This document shows positions 55,882-64,000 of a DNA stretch of 64,000 bases, one piece after another. Each line of letters starts with the position of its first letter. Positions within the stretch are counted from its first letter, which is position 1. The position numbers were made by a program, and so were the translations under genes. The notes beneath the pieces are model-generated. The model saw only the letters and a list, made by a program, of their open reading frames with translations. It had not been told where the DNA came from and searched no databases. Source of the DNA: Pseudomonas hefeiensis (GTDB lineage Bacteria; Pseudomonadota; Gammaproteobacteria; Pseudomonadales; Pseudomonadaceae); NCBI RefSeq assembly GCF_030687835.1, contig NZ_CP117449.1:2790001-2854000 (forward strand), read 5' to 3'.

Positions 55882-55903
55882 CACCCTCTTAAACAAGAGG
55901 GTG
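55882..55903 (-). terminator. Hairpin enclosing the acr3 stop codon
   Basis: CACCCTCTT and AAGAGGGTG pair perfectly (nine bp, four-base loop), and the acr3 TAA spans the loop. On the minus strand the stem is followed by TTTA. It would end or attenuate transcription between acr3 and arsO. Confidence 0.6.
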
Positions 55904-57004
55904 CTCTTCTGAAACAGGGGCTGGTGAGGTGGCTGGCGTCATTTCTACGTTTTCTTTCGGGAACCAGGCCTGGGTCCGGTTGGCAAAGGCCACCAGTGAC
56001 AACATCACCGGTACTTCTACCAGCACCCCGACCACGGTGACCAGGGCCGCCCCGGAGTTAAGGCCGAACAAACCAATCGCCACCGCCACCGCCAGCTCGA
56101 AGAAATTCGAGGTGCCGATCAGGGCGCAGGGGGCTGCCACATTGAAGGGGACTTTCCATAGCCGCGCCGCCGCGTAAGCAATCGCGAAAATGCCGTAGGA
56201 CTGGATCAGCAAGGGCACGGCAATCAAGGCAATCAGCAGCGGTTTATCCAGAATGATCTGTCCCTGAAATCCGAACAGCAGCACCACGGTGCCCAGCAGG
56301 CCGAGGATCGACAGGGGCTTGACCCGGGCGTTGAAACGCTTGACCGCATACTCGGCCTCGCCGGTGTTTTGCGCCGAAGCGCTGAGCTTCAGGCGGGTGA
56401 GCACCCCGGCAATCAGAGGGATCAACACATAGAGTCCGACCGATAGGATCAAGGTTGCCCAAGGCACCTCGATATCGGTCACTCCGAGCAACAACGCCAC
56501 CAGCGGCGCGAAGGCGAAGATCATGATCACGTCATTCAACGCCACCTGGGCCAGGGTGTAGGTGGCATCACCGCGAGTCAGCTGTGACCAGACGAACACC
56601 ATCGCGGTACACGGTGCGGCACCGAGCAGGATCAAGCCGGCGATGTACTGGCCGGCATCATGGGGGTCGATCAGGTCGATAAAAAAATAATGGAAGAACA
56701 ACACCCCCAGCCCCGCCATGGTGAACGGTTTGATCAACCAGTTGACCGCCAGGGTGATGACCAGCCCCTTGGGCCGTTCGTGAATGCGCTTGAGGCTGGA
56801 GAAGTCTACCGACACCATCATCGGGTAGACCATCAGCCAGATCAGCCCCGCGACAATGAAATTGACCGAGCCGTATTCATAACCGGCCATGGTCTGGAAC
56901 AGCTGTGGGAACAGACTGCCCAACCCGATGCCCGCCGCGATACACAGTGCGACCCAAACCGACAGGTAGCGCTCGAAAAAGCCGATTGGCTGGGTGGTGC
57001 TCAT
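55889..57004 (-). CDS. acr3: Arsenite efflux permease Acr3
   Basis: 371 residues, ten helices of the BART superfamily. [23 protein letters not shown] contains the Cys essential for As(III) transport; [20 protein letters not shown] and [19 protein letters not shown] are further landmarks. Extrudes arsenite across the inner membrane, alone or energised by ArsA. ATG 57004 is two bases after the arsA stop with GAGG inside the arsA end, so tightly coupled to arsA. Confidence 0.94.
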   Translation of the reverse strand: MSTTQPIGFFERYLSVWVALCIAAGIGLGSLFPQLFQTMAGYEYGSVNFIVAGLIWLMVYPMMVSVDFSSLKRIHERPKGLVITLAVNWLIKPFTMAGLGVLFFHYFFIDLIDPHDAGQYIAGLILLGAAPCTAMVFVWSQLTRGDATYTLAQVALNDVIMIFAFAPLVALLLGVTDIEVPWATLILSVGLYVLIPLIAGVLTRLKLSASAQNTGEAEYAVKRFNARVKPLSILGLLGTVVLLFGFQGQIILDKPLLIALIAVPLLIQSYGIFAIAYAAARLWKVPFNVAAPCALIGTSNFFELAVAVAIGLFGLNSGAALVTVVGVLVEVPVMLSLVAFANRTQAWFPKENVEMTPATSPAPVSEEHPLV

Positions 57005-57006
57005 GC

Positions 57007-58773
57007 TCAAACCTCTTCTCTGTGGGTCAGCGCGCGCAGGTTGTGAATGCCCACTGGCTCCTGCTTGAGCAGCGGCACCAAGGCATAACGGCGGGCGTGC
57101 ACATTGGCTACGGCTGCAATCTCGTGGCGTTCATTGGCAGCGCGTTGCAGCAACAGTGGGGAGTGGGTAGTTGCAGCGGCGATGCTGTTGTTGATGATCC
57201 AGGCCCAGGGTTCGATACCGGCACGGCGCAGATCGTCCTGCAGGCCCGCAGCTTCCAGCACTGGTGTGGTTTCGGCCAGGGTCACCAGCAGCACTTTGGT
57301 CTGTTTGGGATCCTGCAACTGCATCATCGGGGTGGTAAAGTGCACGCCTTTGTCGACCATCTGCCGAGCGATATCCCGATGATAGGCGCCGGTGGCGTCG
57401 AGCAACAACAGGGTGTGACCCGTCGGCGCGGTATCCATTACCACGAATTGCTTGCCGCCCTCGCGGATGATCCGCGAGAAAGCCTGGAAAACGGCGATTT
57501 CTTCGGTGCAGGGCGAGCGTAGGTCTTCTTCGAGCATGGCGCGTCCCTGGGCATCGAGGTGGGCTCCTTTGCTCTGCAGCACCTGCTGCCGGTAGCGCTC
57601 GGTCTCGGCCTGGGGGTCGATGCAGCTTACCCGCAGGTGGTCCAGTGTTTCGCTCAGTGTTTCGCTCAGATGCGCCGCGGGGTCCGAAGTGGTCAGGTGC
57701 ACCGGCAGCCCACGTTGTGCTAATTCGACCGCCACGGCGGCGGCCAGGGTGGTCTTGCCCACGCCGCCTTTGCCCATCACCATGATCAGGCCATGGCCAT
57801 CGGCGGCAATTTCATCGACCATCGCCGCGAGCGTTGGCGCCTCCAGTGCTTGCGGTCGTTCCTGGGTAACTACTGCGGACCGTGGCTCGTCGACGTCGAG
57901 CAGGTGCTGCAGCGCGTCGAGCCCCACCAGATTGAATGCCTTGAGTGCGATCTGGTCGCGGGGCAGCGCCATCAGCGCAACAGGAAGCGCGGCTACGGCA
58001 GCCTGCTCTCGGGCGAAAATCGCCGCGGCCAGTTCATCCTCTGCCGCTTCGGCGGCGGGCAACACGCCATTGATCACCAGATACTGCTGACGCAAGCCAA
58101 TCGCAGCCAGTTCCTCATGGGTACGCGCGGCCTCGCGCAGGGTCGAGGCTTGTGCGCGGGCAACCAGCACCAGACGGGTACGCAGCGGGTCGGCCAAAGC
58201 ATCGACCGCAGCCTGGTACTGGCTGCGCTGCTTTTCCAGGCCCGCCAGCGGGCCAAGGCAGGAGGCATCGCCCTTGCCGTCTTCGAGGAAACCACTCCAT
58301 GCGCCAGGCAGTTGCAGCAGGCGAATGGTGTGTCCGGTGGGTGCGGTGTCGAAAATAATGTGTTGGTAGTCGCGGGTAAGTGCCGAATCGGTCAGTAGTG
58401 CGGTGAACTCATCGAATGCAGCGATTTCCGTGGTGCAGGCACCGGAAAGCTGCTCCTCGATGCTCTTTACGACGGCCTCGGGCAATACGCCCCGAACCGG
58501 GCCAACGATGCGGTCGCGATACAACTGAGCGGCTGCCTGCGGGTCGATTTCCAGTGCCGACAAGTTCGCCACCGCAGCAATCCGGGTGATCTGATTGCCA
58601 ATGCTGACACCGAATACCTGGCCGACATTGGAGGCCGGATCGGTACTGACCAGCAGCACGGACTTACCCTCGGCGGCGAGTCGCACGGCAGTGGCGCAAG
58701 CAATCGAGGTTTTGCCCACACCGCCTTTGCCAGTAAAGAATAGAAAGCGTGGCGCGTGATCAAGAAATTTCAT
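57007..58773 (-). CDS. arsA: Arsenite-transporting ATPase
   Basis: 588 residues, two homologous halves each with a deviant Walker A (GKGGVGKTS near residue 16; GKGGVGKTT near 330) and the DTAPTGHT signature. Cysteine-bearing segments [23 protein letters not shown] and [10 protein letters not shown] fit the As(III)-sensing Cys triad. Powers Acr3. ATG 58773 has AGGAG seven bases upstream; an upstream extension was rejected. No ArsD metallochaperone gene accompanies it, which is unusual for ArsA. Confidence 0.93.
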   Translation of the reverse strand: MKFLDHAPRFLFFTGKGGVGKTSIACATAVRLAAEGKSVLLVSTDPASNVGQVFGVSIGNQITRIAAVANLSALEIDPQAAAQLYRDRIVGPVRGVLPEAVVKSIEEQLSGACTTEIAAFDEFTALLTDSALTRDYQHIIFDTAPTGHTIRLLQLPGAWSGFLEDGKGDASCLGPLAGLEKQRSQYQAAVDALADPLRTRLVLVARAQASTLREAARTHEELAAIGLRQQYLVINGVLPAAEAAEDELAAAIFAREQAAVAALPVALMALPRDQIALKAFNLVGLDALQHLLDVDEPRSAVVTQERPQALEAPTLAAMVDEIAADGHGLIMVMGKGGVGKTTLAAAVAVELAQRGLPVHLTTSDPAAHLSETLSETLDHLRVSCIDPQAETERYRQQVLQSKGAHLDAQGRAMLEEDLRSPCTEEIAVFQAFSRIIREGGKQFVVMDTAPTGHTLLLLDATGAYHRDIARQMVDKGVHFTTPMMQLQDPKQTKVLLVTLAETTPVLEAAGLQDDLRRAGIEPWAWIINNSIAAATTHSPLLLQRAANERHEIAAVANVHARRYALVPLLKQEPVGIHNLRALTHREEV

Positions 58774-59153
58774 GGGGGGGCTCCTGAATTCAGCGGCTGC
58801 GCGGCAAAATGGAAATATTCGACCGTAGTACCGCACAACATGCGTGCGCCGCAGTTGACTCAGGTCAGCGGGGCCGGCATGGCGAGTACGACGGTGGGGG
58901 AGCACAGGTCGCTGCGTCGTCCGGGGTTACCGACACAACACTCTTCGGTGACAAAGGTGATCAAGTCAGCATAGGTGTGATATTGGCGCGGCGGCATTCG
59001 AAGCAGCCCGCCGGGGCAGTATTTTGCGGTGAAACGGGGGAGTGTCGAGGGCACGTCTGAGGGCGTGCCGCTCCACCTGCGATAAGGGCGGTGCAGCGGC
59101 TTTCCCGCCTAATGGACCCGCCCCACGGTAGGGGCGGGACAGATCTGACAGAT
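58774..59153. other. 380-bp region upstream of arsA
   Basis: A 64-codon minus-strand frame (58860-59054) with a CC pair resembles neither ArsD nor any family I know and has no ribosome site. Expected contents are the arsA promoter and the hairpin of the downstream small gene. Confidence 0.5.
59117..59138 (-). terminator. Strong GC hairpin after the small exported-protein gene
   Basis: CCCGCCCC-ACGGTA-GGGGCGGG, an eight-bp perfect stem 15 bases past the stop of the minus-strand small gene. No T-run follows, so possibly bidirectional. Confidence 0.55.
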
Positions 59154-59426
59154 TTACTTCTTAAGCGTGCTCAGATAGTCCTTCAATGCCTTCTCATCAT
59201 CCGACTTGACGGTCATCCCCTCTGGGCCGTTGCCGATTTCCGTGAATTGCTTGGCCGATTCGCCGTGAGCCTGGAAGTCTTTCAGTTCTTCAGAGTCTTC
59301 GCGAAAAACCCAAAGGCGACCGTCTTCTACTTTGGTCACAAAACCCGGCTTATCGTACTGGCTCGCGAAGCTGACGCTTGCAAACAGGCTGGTCAGCAGG
59401 GCGGCGGTGATCGTTAGTTTTTTTCT
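59154..59426 (-). pseudogene. Small exported protein whose start codon is missing
   Basis: An open frame of 90 codons reads RKKLTITAALLTSLFASVSFASQYDKPGFVTKVEDG..., that is, a perfect signal peptide and a mature protein ending DEKALKDYLSTLKK. The first codon should be ATG in ATGAAAAAACTAACG, but the strand shows AGAAAAAAACTAACG, consistent with loss of TG. An AGGAG lies just upstream, and no ATG/GTG/TTG is available before the signal peptide. The only start codon in frame is an internal GTG (59339) that removes the signal. Either a pseudogene, a non-canonical start, or a sequence error. Function unknown; similar small secreted proteins are common in Pseudomonas. Confidence 0.65.
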
Positions 59427-59687
59427 GGCTCCTGATTGGCTGGGTCGGAGCAGAGGCTATCCCTGGATAGGTGAAGAATTTATGACAGGAGCCGTATATG
59501 CTTTTTTCTAAATGTTTTTTTGCGCTTTCCTACCTTGGTCTCCAGGTTTTCATTTGATTACACGGAGGATAATCGTATCGGATGTCAACAAATCAGGGTG
59601 TTTGCCGTTGATAATCGGATTTTAGGGTTTACCTCGTATGTGAAAAAACATATATTCGATTTACCGTATATTGGATGAGGCATCATC

Positions 59688-60101
59688 ATGACTGGCAAAT
59701 CCCGGATACTCTTCGTTTGCACGGCTAATGCTGCACGTTCACAGTTGGCGCAGGCCTTGCTCAGGCACACGGATTCGGAGCATTTCGAGGCATTCAGCGC
59801 CGGTACTGCACCCACTGAGGTCGACCCGCGCACCTTCGAGGCCTTGTCGCACCTTGGGATCAGTACTGACGGGTTACGCAGCAAGTCGATCGATGAGTTT
59901 CAGGGTGAGCGTTTCGATTACGTCATCACCTTGTGTGATAAAGCCGCTTCGGAATGCCAGTCGCTCCCCGGCGCAGGCGAGGCCATGGCCTGGAGCTTCG
60001 AGGATCCGGTCACCAGCACCAAGCCCGATGCGTTCCGTCACACGCTTCACGAGATTCATGATCGCATCAAGATGTTTGTCTTGGTGAAAACCAAACACTG
60101 A
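59688..60101 (+). CDS. ArsC-type low-molecular-weight phosphatase, first copy
   Basis: 137 residues. The P-loop CTANAARS (C-x5-R-S) at residues 11-18 and ITLCDKAASECQSLPG, with the cysteines used for disulfide relay, mark thioredoxin-type arsenate reductases/LMW phosphatases. Ends DRIKMFVLVKTKH. First gene of the plus-strand ars operon, nine bases before arsR. GAGG precedes the ATG, and an AT-rich promoter with ATAT repeats (59648-59672) may contain the ArsR operator. Confidence 0.85.
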   Translation: MTGKSRILFVCTANAARSQLAQALLRHTDSEHFEAFSAGTAPTEVDPRTFEALSHLGISTDGLRSKSIDEFQGERFDYVITLCDKAASECQSLPGAGEAMAWSFEDPVTSTKPDAFRHTLHEIHDRIKMFVLVKTKH

Positions 60102-60109
60102 GAACTGAA

Positions 60110-60481
60110 ATGGCTGACCATCTGACCCCAACCACTGTTTTCAAATGCCTGGCGGACGACAACCGTGTACGCATGATGCTGCTCATCACCCGAGAGGGGG
60201 AGTTGTGCGTCTGTGAGCTGACGTGCGCTTTGAACGAGAGTCAGCCGAAAGTCTCCAGGCACTTGGCGCAGTTACGCACGTGCGGGTTGCTGTCGGACCG
60301 TCGGCAGGGGCAATGGGTCTATTACCGACTGCACCCCAACCTGCCTGACTGGGTGCTTCAGGTATTGACCGTGGTACTTGAAACCAACAAGCACTGGTTA
60401 AGCCCTGATGCCAAGCGACTGGATGACATGGGTGACCGTCCTGAGCGGGCAATCGCTTGTTGTGAAAGCACAATCGCCTGA
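60110..60481 (+). CDS. arsR: Arsenic-responsive repressor ArsR
   Basis: 123 residues, ArsR/SmtB winged helix. ELCVCELTCAL carries the Cys triad type (CxC plus Cys) that binds As(III); SQPKVSRHLAQLRTCGLLSDRRQGQWVYYRL is the recognition helix and wing. De-represses the ars operons on arsenite binding. Second gene in the operon and so autoregulated. Confidence 0.94.
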   Translation: MADHLTPTTVFKCLADDNRVRMMLLITREGELCVCELTCALNESQPKVSRHLAQLRTCGLLSDRRQGQWVYYRLHPNLPDWVLQVLTVVLETNKHWLSPDAKRLDDMGDRPERAIACCESTIA

Positions 60482-60510
60482 TCCCGCCTTTTCGACTACG
60501 AGACGACCCG

Positions 60511-60981
60511 ATGAAAATCCTGTTTCTCTGCACTGCCAATAGCTGTCGCAGTATCCTCTGTGAAGCGCTTTTCAATCATTTGGCCCCCCAAGGGATGAAA
60601 GCCTACAGCGCCGGAAGTCAGCCGAAGGGAGAAGTGCATCCGCTCAGCCTCAGAACGTTGGAACAAGCAGGCATTAGCACCGGTGGCCTGTTCAGTAAGT
60701 CCAGTGATGTTCATGCAGAACTGGCGCCTGATTTCGTGATCACGGTGTGTGATAAAGCCGCCGGTGAAGCCTGTCCGGTGTTCTTCGGTCCGGCGATAAA
60801 AGCCCATTGGGGGCTGGCTGATCCTTCGGAGTACCGCGGTACTCAAGAAGAGATCGAGGCGGCTTTCGAAGCCACCCTGGAGCAAATCAAAACCCGTATT
60901 GAAGCCTTTCTGGCACTGCCGCTTCCCCAACTGGGTGCTGAACAGCTCAGGGCAGAGCTGGCCCTGATCGGCACGCTGTAA
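60511..60981 (+). CDS. arsC: Arsenate reductase, thioredoxin-coupled, second copy
   Basis: 156 residues. P-loop CTANSCRS at residues 7-14, AYSAGSQPKGEVHP, FVITVCDKAAGEACPVFFG (relay cysteines), HWGLADPS. Reduces arsenate to arsenite for export by Acr3. The extension past residue 130 is typical of the ArsC that accompanies ArsH. 30 bp after arsR. Confidence 0.93.
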   Translation: MKILFLCTANSCRSILCEALFNHLAPQGMKAYSAGSQPKGEVHPLSLRTLEQAGISTGGLFSKSSDVHAELAPDFVITVCDKAAGEACPVFFGPAIKAHWGLADPSEYRGTQEEIEAAFEATLEQIKTRIEAFLALPLPQLGAEQLRAELALIGTL

Positions 60982-61049
60982 CCCGGGAGCGATGATCATG
61001 CACCGCGGGTTTGATGACTCTACGAGCGCCGTTGCGCAGGACAAAGACT

Positions 61050-61766
61050 ATGTTTGATGAGCCAATCCCCCAACTGAATACCGAGCTGGCTGATCTCCCA
61101 TCGGCCGACAAGCTGGGTATTGAGAAAACCTCCCTCCACAAACCGCGCATTTTGCTGCTGTACGGATCGACGCGCGAGCGCTCCTTCAGTCGTCTGTTGG
61201 TAGAGGAGGCCGCTCGGCTGTTGGAGCACTTTGGCGCCGAAGCGCGAATTTTCAATCCGTCAGGTCTGCCGCTGCCGGATGACGCGCCGGTCGATCATCC
61301 CCGGGTCCAGGAGCTGCGTGAGCTGATGCAGTGGTCCGAAGGCCAGGTCTGGTGCTCGCCGGAACGCCACGGGTCCATGAGCGCGGTGTTCAAGGCGCAG
61401 ATTGATTGGGTGCCGCTGGCCATGGGCGCGGTACGCCCGACTCAGGGCAAAACCCTCGCTGTGATGCAGGTGTGCGGTGGTTCGCAGTCGTTCAACGTGG
61501 TCAATCAACTGCGGGTGCTGGGACGCTGGATGCGCATGTTCACCATTCCCAACCAATCCTCCGTGCCGAAGGCCTATATGGAGTTCGACGACAGCGGCCG
61601 GATGAAGCCTTCGCCGTTCTATGACCGCGTAGTGGATGTGATGGAGGAGCTGGTGAAGTTCACGCTGTTGCTTCGCGACCGCCAGGATTACCTGGTCGAC
61701 CGCTATTCCGAACGCAAGGAGTCGGCGCAAGAATTGATGAAGCGGGTCAATCAGCGCTCCATCTGA
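61050..61766 (+). CDS. arsH: NADPH-dependent FMN reductase ArsH
   Basis: 238 residues from ATG 61050 (AGGA upstream). Flavodoxin-like: [82 protein letters not shown]. Oxidises trivalent organoarsenicals to less toxic pentavalent forms and lowers redox stress. Between arsC and gapdh. Confidence 0.94.
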   Translation: MFDEPIPQLNTELADLPSADKLGIEKTSLHKPRILLLYGSTRERSFSRLLVEEAARLLEHFGAEARIFNPSGLPLPDDAPVDHPRVQELRELMQWSEGQVWCSPERHGSMSAVFKAQIDWVPLAMGAVRPTQGKTLAVMQVCGGSQSFNVVNQLRVLGRWMRMFTIPNQSSVPKAYMEFDDSGRMKPSPFYDRVVDVMEELVKFTLLLRDRQDYLVDRYSERKESAQELMKRVNQRSI

Positions 61767-61833
61767 GTCAAGCCCATCGCCTGGTTCGACCGGCAGTCGA
61801 ACTCCACAGACACCCGCCACAGAGCACAACAAC

Positions 61834-62838
61834 ATGACTATCAAAGTAGGCATCAACGGTTTTGGACGCATCGGTCGCCTGGCATTGCGGGCCGCCTGGC
61901 ACTGGCCAGAGTTCGAATTCGTGCAGATCAACGACCCGGCGGGTGACGCCGCGACCCATGCGCATCTGTTGAACTTCGATTCGGTGCATGGTCGCTGGAA
62001 TGCAGAGGCTGGCTCCGAGGGCGACAACATCGTCATCGACGGCAAGCGGATCAAGGTCACGGCCAATAAAGCAATTGCCGATACAGACTGGTCGAGCTGC
62101 GATCTGGTGATCGAAGCCAGCGGAAAAATGAAGACGGTTGCCGTGCTTCAGGGCTATCTCGAGCAGGGCGTGAAGCGTGTGGTGGTCAGCGCCCCGGTGA
62201 AGGAGAAGGGCGCATTGAACGTCGTCATGGGCGTCAATCATCAGCTGTTCAAGCCCGACGACCATCCGATCGTCACCGCCGCTTCGTGCACCACCAATTG
62301 CCTGGCGCCGGTGGTGAAAGTCATCCACGAGAGGCTCGGCATTCGCCACGGTTCGATCACGACCATTCACGACCTGACCAACACCCAGAGCATCCTCGAT
62401 CAACCCCACAAGGACCTGCGCCGTGCGCGGGCTTCGGGCATGAGCCTGATTCCCACCAGCACCGGCTCGGCCACGGCCATCGCGGAAATTTTCCCGGAGC
62501 TGCGCGGTCGCCTGAATGGTCACGCCGTGCGCGTGCCACTGGCCAACGCTTCGCTGACCGATTGCGTCTTCGAAGTCGAGCGAGCCACTACCGTCGAAGA
62601 GGTGAATCAGTTCCTCAAGGACGCTTCCGAGAATGAACTCAAAGACATCCTCGGTTTTGAGGAGCGCCCATTGGTGTCCATCGATTACCGAACCGACCCG
62701 CGCTCGTCGATCATTGATGCGCTGTCGACCATGGTCATCAATGGGACCCAGGTCAAACTTTACGCCTGGTACGACAATGAATGGGGCTATGCCAACCGTA
62801 CCGTGGAGCTTGCCCGGATGGTCGGTGGGGCAGTCTGA
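61834..62838 (+). CDS. Arsenic-associated glyceraldehyde-3-phosphate dehydrogenase
   Basis: 334 residues. NAD site [15 protein letters not shown], catalytic Cys in [14 protein letters not shown], and [11 protein letters not shown]. Housekeeping GAPDH motifs are intact, but the position before arsJ identifies the ars paralogue. It forms 1-arseno-3-phosphoglycerate from glyceraldehyde-3-phosphate and arsenate, which ArsJ exports. Ten bases separate it from arsJ. Confidence 0.93.
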   Translation: MTIKVGINGFGRIGRLALRAAWHWPEFEFVQINDPAGDAATHAHLLNFDSVHGRWNAEAGSEGDNIVIDGKRIKVTANKAIADTDWSSCDLVIEASGKMKTVAVLQGYLEQGVKRVVVSAPVKEKGALNVVMGVNHQLFKPDDHPIVTAASCTTNCLAPVVKVIHERLGIRHGSITTIHDLTNTQSILDQPHKDLRRARASGMSLIPTSTGSATAIAEIFPELRGRLNGHAVRVPLANASLTDCVFEVERATTVEEVNQFLKDASENELKDILGFEERPLVSIDYRTDPRSSIIDALSTMVINGTQVKLYAWYDNEWGYANRTVELARMVGGAV

Positions 62839-62847
62839 GGAGCGGTC

Positions 62848-64000
62848 ATGAAAGCGTTGTCAGCCCTCGCTCCGCCAGTGCGGCAGTACCTGCTCGTCAC
62901 CGGCAATTACTGGGCCTTTACCCTCACCGATGGCGCCTTGCGGATGTTGGTGGTGCTGCATTTTCATGCGTTGGGCTACAGCCCGCTGCAAATCGCCGCG
63001 TTGTTTTTGTTCTACGAAATCTTTGGCGTGATCACCAACCTGGTGGGCGGCTACCTCGGTGCCCGGCTAGGTCTGAACCGAACGATGAATATCGGCCTGG
63101 GGATGCAGGTCGTGGCGCTGTTGATGCTCACAGTTCCTTTGGCCTGGCTGACCATCCCCTGGGTGATGGGCGCTCAGGCGCTGTCCGGAATCGCCAAGGA
63201 CCTGAACAAGATGAGCGCGAAAAGCTCCATCAAACTGCTGGTTCCCGACGGTCAGCAGGGTCAGCTTTACAAGTGGGTGGCGATCCTCACTGGCTCCAAG
63301 AATGCCCTCAAGGGCGTTGGCTTCTTCCTGGGTGGCGCCTTGCTGGCCCTCATCGGCTTCAAAGGTGCGCTGCTGGCGATGGCCGGCGTACTGGCGCTGA
63401 TCTGGATCGGCAGCCTGATCCTGTTGAAAAAGGACTTGGGTAAAGCGAAAGCCAAACCCAGGTTCCGTGACATCCTGTCCAAGAGCCGCGCGATCAACAT
63501 TTTGTCGGCGGCACGGATGTTCCTGTTCGGTGCCCGCGACGTCTGGTTCGTAGTGGCCCTGCCGGTTTATCTGAGCAGTGTTTTTGGCTGGGACTTCTGG
63601 AAAGTCGGCGGTTTCCTGGCGGCCTGGGTGATCGGCTACGGCATCGTGCAGTCTTTCGCGCCCAACATCACTGGCAAGAAACGTGGGCACGTGCCGGATG
63701 GCCGTGCGGCGTTTCTGTGGGCAATAGCATTGGCAGGCCTGCCTGCGGCCATTGCGCTAGGGCTCGACAGCGGGTTGGCACCCCAGACGGTGCTGCTGGG
63801 TGGGCTCATGGTCTTTGGTGCGCTGTTCGCGGTGAACTCTTCGTTGCACAGCTACCTGATCGTCTCCTACGCCAAGGAAGACGGCGTGTCGCTGGACGTG
63901 GGGTTCTACTACATGTCCAACGCCATGGGGCGGCTGATCGGAACGGTGCTTTCTGGCTGGGTTTATCAAGTGTACGGGCTGCAGGCGTGCCTATGGATAT
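62848..64000 (+). CDS. arsJ: Organoarsenical efflux MFS permease ArsJ (3' end outside window)
   Basis: 384 residues are visible, open to the window edge. Sequence LLVTGNYWAFTLTDGALRMLVVLHFHALGYSPLQIAALFLFYEIFGVITNLVGG and AKDLNKMSAKSSIKLLVP are characteristic of ArsJ; eleven or so helices seen. Exports 1-arseno-3-phosphoglycerate, which decomposes outside to arsenate, giving arsenate resistance with gapdh. ATG 62848 follows AGGAG. Confidence 0.93.
   Translation, partial: MKALSALAPPVRQYLLVTGNYWAFTLTDGALRMLVVLHFHALGYSPLQIAALFLFYEIFGVITNLVGGYLGARLGLNRTMNIGLGMQVVALLMLTVPLAWLTIPWVMGAQALSGIAKDLNKMSAKSSIKLLVPDGQQGQLYKWVAILTGSKNALKGVGFFLGGALLALIGFKGALLAMAGVLALIWIGSLILLKKDLGKAKAKPRFRDILSKSRAINILSAARMFLFGARDVWFVVALPVYLSSVFGWDFWKVGGFLAAWVIGYGIVQSFAPNITGKKRGHVPDGRAAFLWAIALAGLPAAIALGLDSGLAPQTVLLGGLMVFGALFAVNSSLHSYLIVSYAKEDGVSLDVGFYYMSNAMGRLIGTVLSGWVYQVYGLQACLWI

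Noticed and set aside
58860..59054. Possible ArsD or other small ars protein upstream of arsA
   Set aside because: No ArsD cysteine pattern, weak GTG start with no Shine-Dalgarno, and no resemblance to known ars proteins.
61834..62838. Housekeeping GAPDH
   Set aside because: Motifs are those of any GAPDH, but its position between arsH and arsJ identifies the arsenic paralogue.

Overview
This window is GC-rich chromosomal DNA from a Pseudomonas, most likely of the fluorescens/putida type. The basis is dense GC-ending coding, Pseudomonas-style REP elements (GGGAGC...GCTCGCGAT arms), coniferyl-alcohol genes (calA/calB) like those of vanillin- and eugenol-using pseudomonads, and an ars island with gapdh-arsJ. 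I saw no rRNA, tRNA, CRISPR array, insertion sequence or prophage. All function calls come from reading the translated sequence; no database search was run.

Layout. 0-3.6 kb: an acyl-CoA module (HMG-CoA-lyase-like start, family III CoA-transferase, LysR regulator, TRAP solute-binding protein). 3.7-9.4 kb: a YghU-type glutathione transferase, a three-gene unit in which a membrane diguanylate cyclase sits between two periplasmic binding proteins, and a lipoprotein trehalase. 9.5-16.4 kb: a divergent four-carbon acid-sugar (threonate/erythronate) cluster, gntP-denD against gntR-ltnD-otnK-otnC-otnI. 16.5-19.8 kb: a zinc alcohol dehydrogenase and a signalling pair (receiver-CheC/CheX protein plus PAS-GGDEF enzyme).

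20.2-33.4 kb is the most interesting region. calB, an esterase and a TetR regulator lie on one side of a sigma-54 activator of the XylR/DmpR type. On the other side is a five-gene operon: calA, DUF1302 outer-membrane protein, DUF1329 periplasmic protein, YCF48 propeller, and MMPL/RND membrane protein. A textbook -24/-12 promoter precedes calA. I read this as phenylpropanoid (coniferyl alcohol/aldehyde) catabolism linked to a dedicated envelope conduit for hydrophobic compounds. A 197-bp-period tandem duplication of REP pairs separates the tetR and activator genes.

33.8-42.4 kb: a DUF2231 membrane protein with a lipoprotein sugar-dehydrogenase-like propeller, a PAS-PAS chemoreceptor, a frameshifted EAL gene, a VOC protein, and two consecutive EamA-exporter/LysR pairs. 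42.4-48.7 kb: a transmembrane flavin electron-transfer module (ApbE, PepSY-flavodoxin reductase, DUF2271 protein with an ApbE flavinylation motif, small PepSY protein) with its two-component system. The reductase and kinase genes each carry a one-base frameshift. 48.7-54.4 kb: amidase, NhaA antiporter, and a SulP transporter with a universal stress protein. 54.7-64 kb: a divergent arsenic island, arsA-acr3-arsO on the minus strand and arsC-arsR-arsC-arsH-gapdh-arsJ on the plus strand, handling both arsenite extrusion and 1-arseno-3-phosphoglycerate export.

The four clear frameshifts in the window (two in the EAL gene, one in the reductase, one in the kinase) each look like one extra C or G in a C/G run. 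This points either to a sequencing artefact or to a slippage-type mutator history, and should be settled before these genes are called dead.
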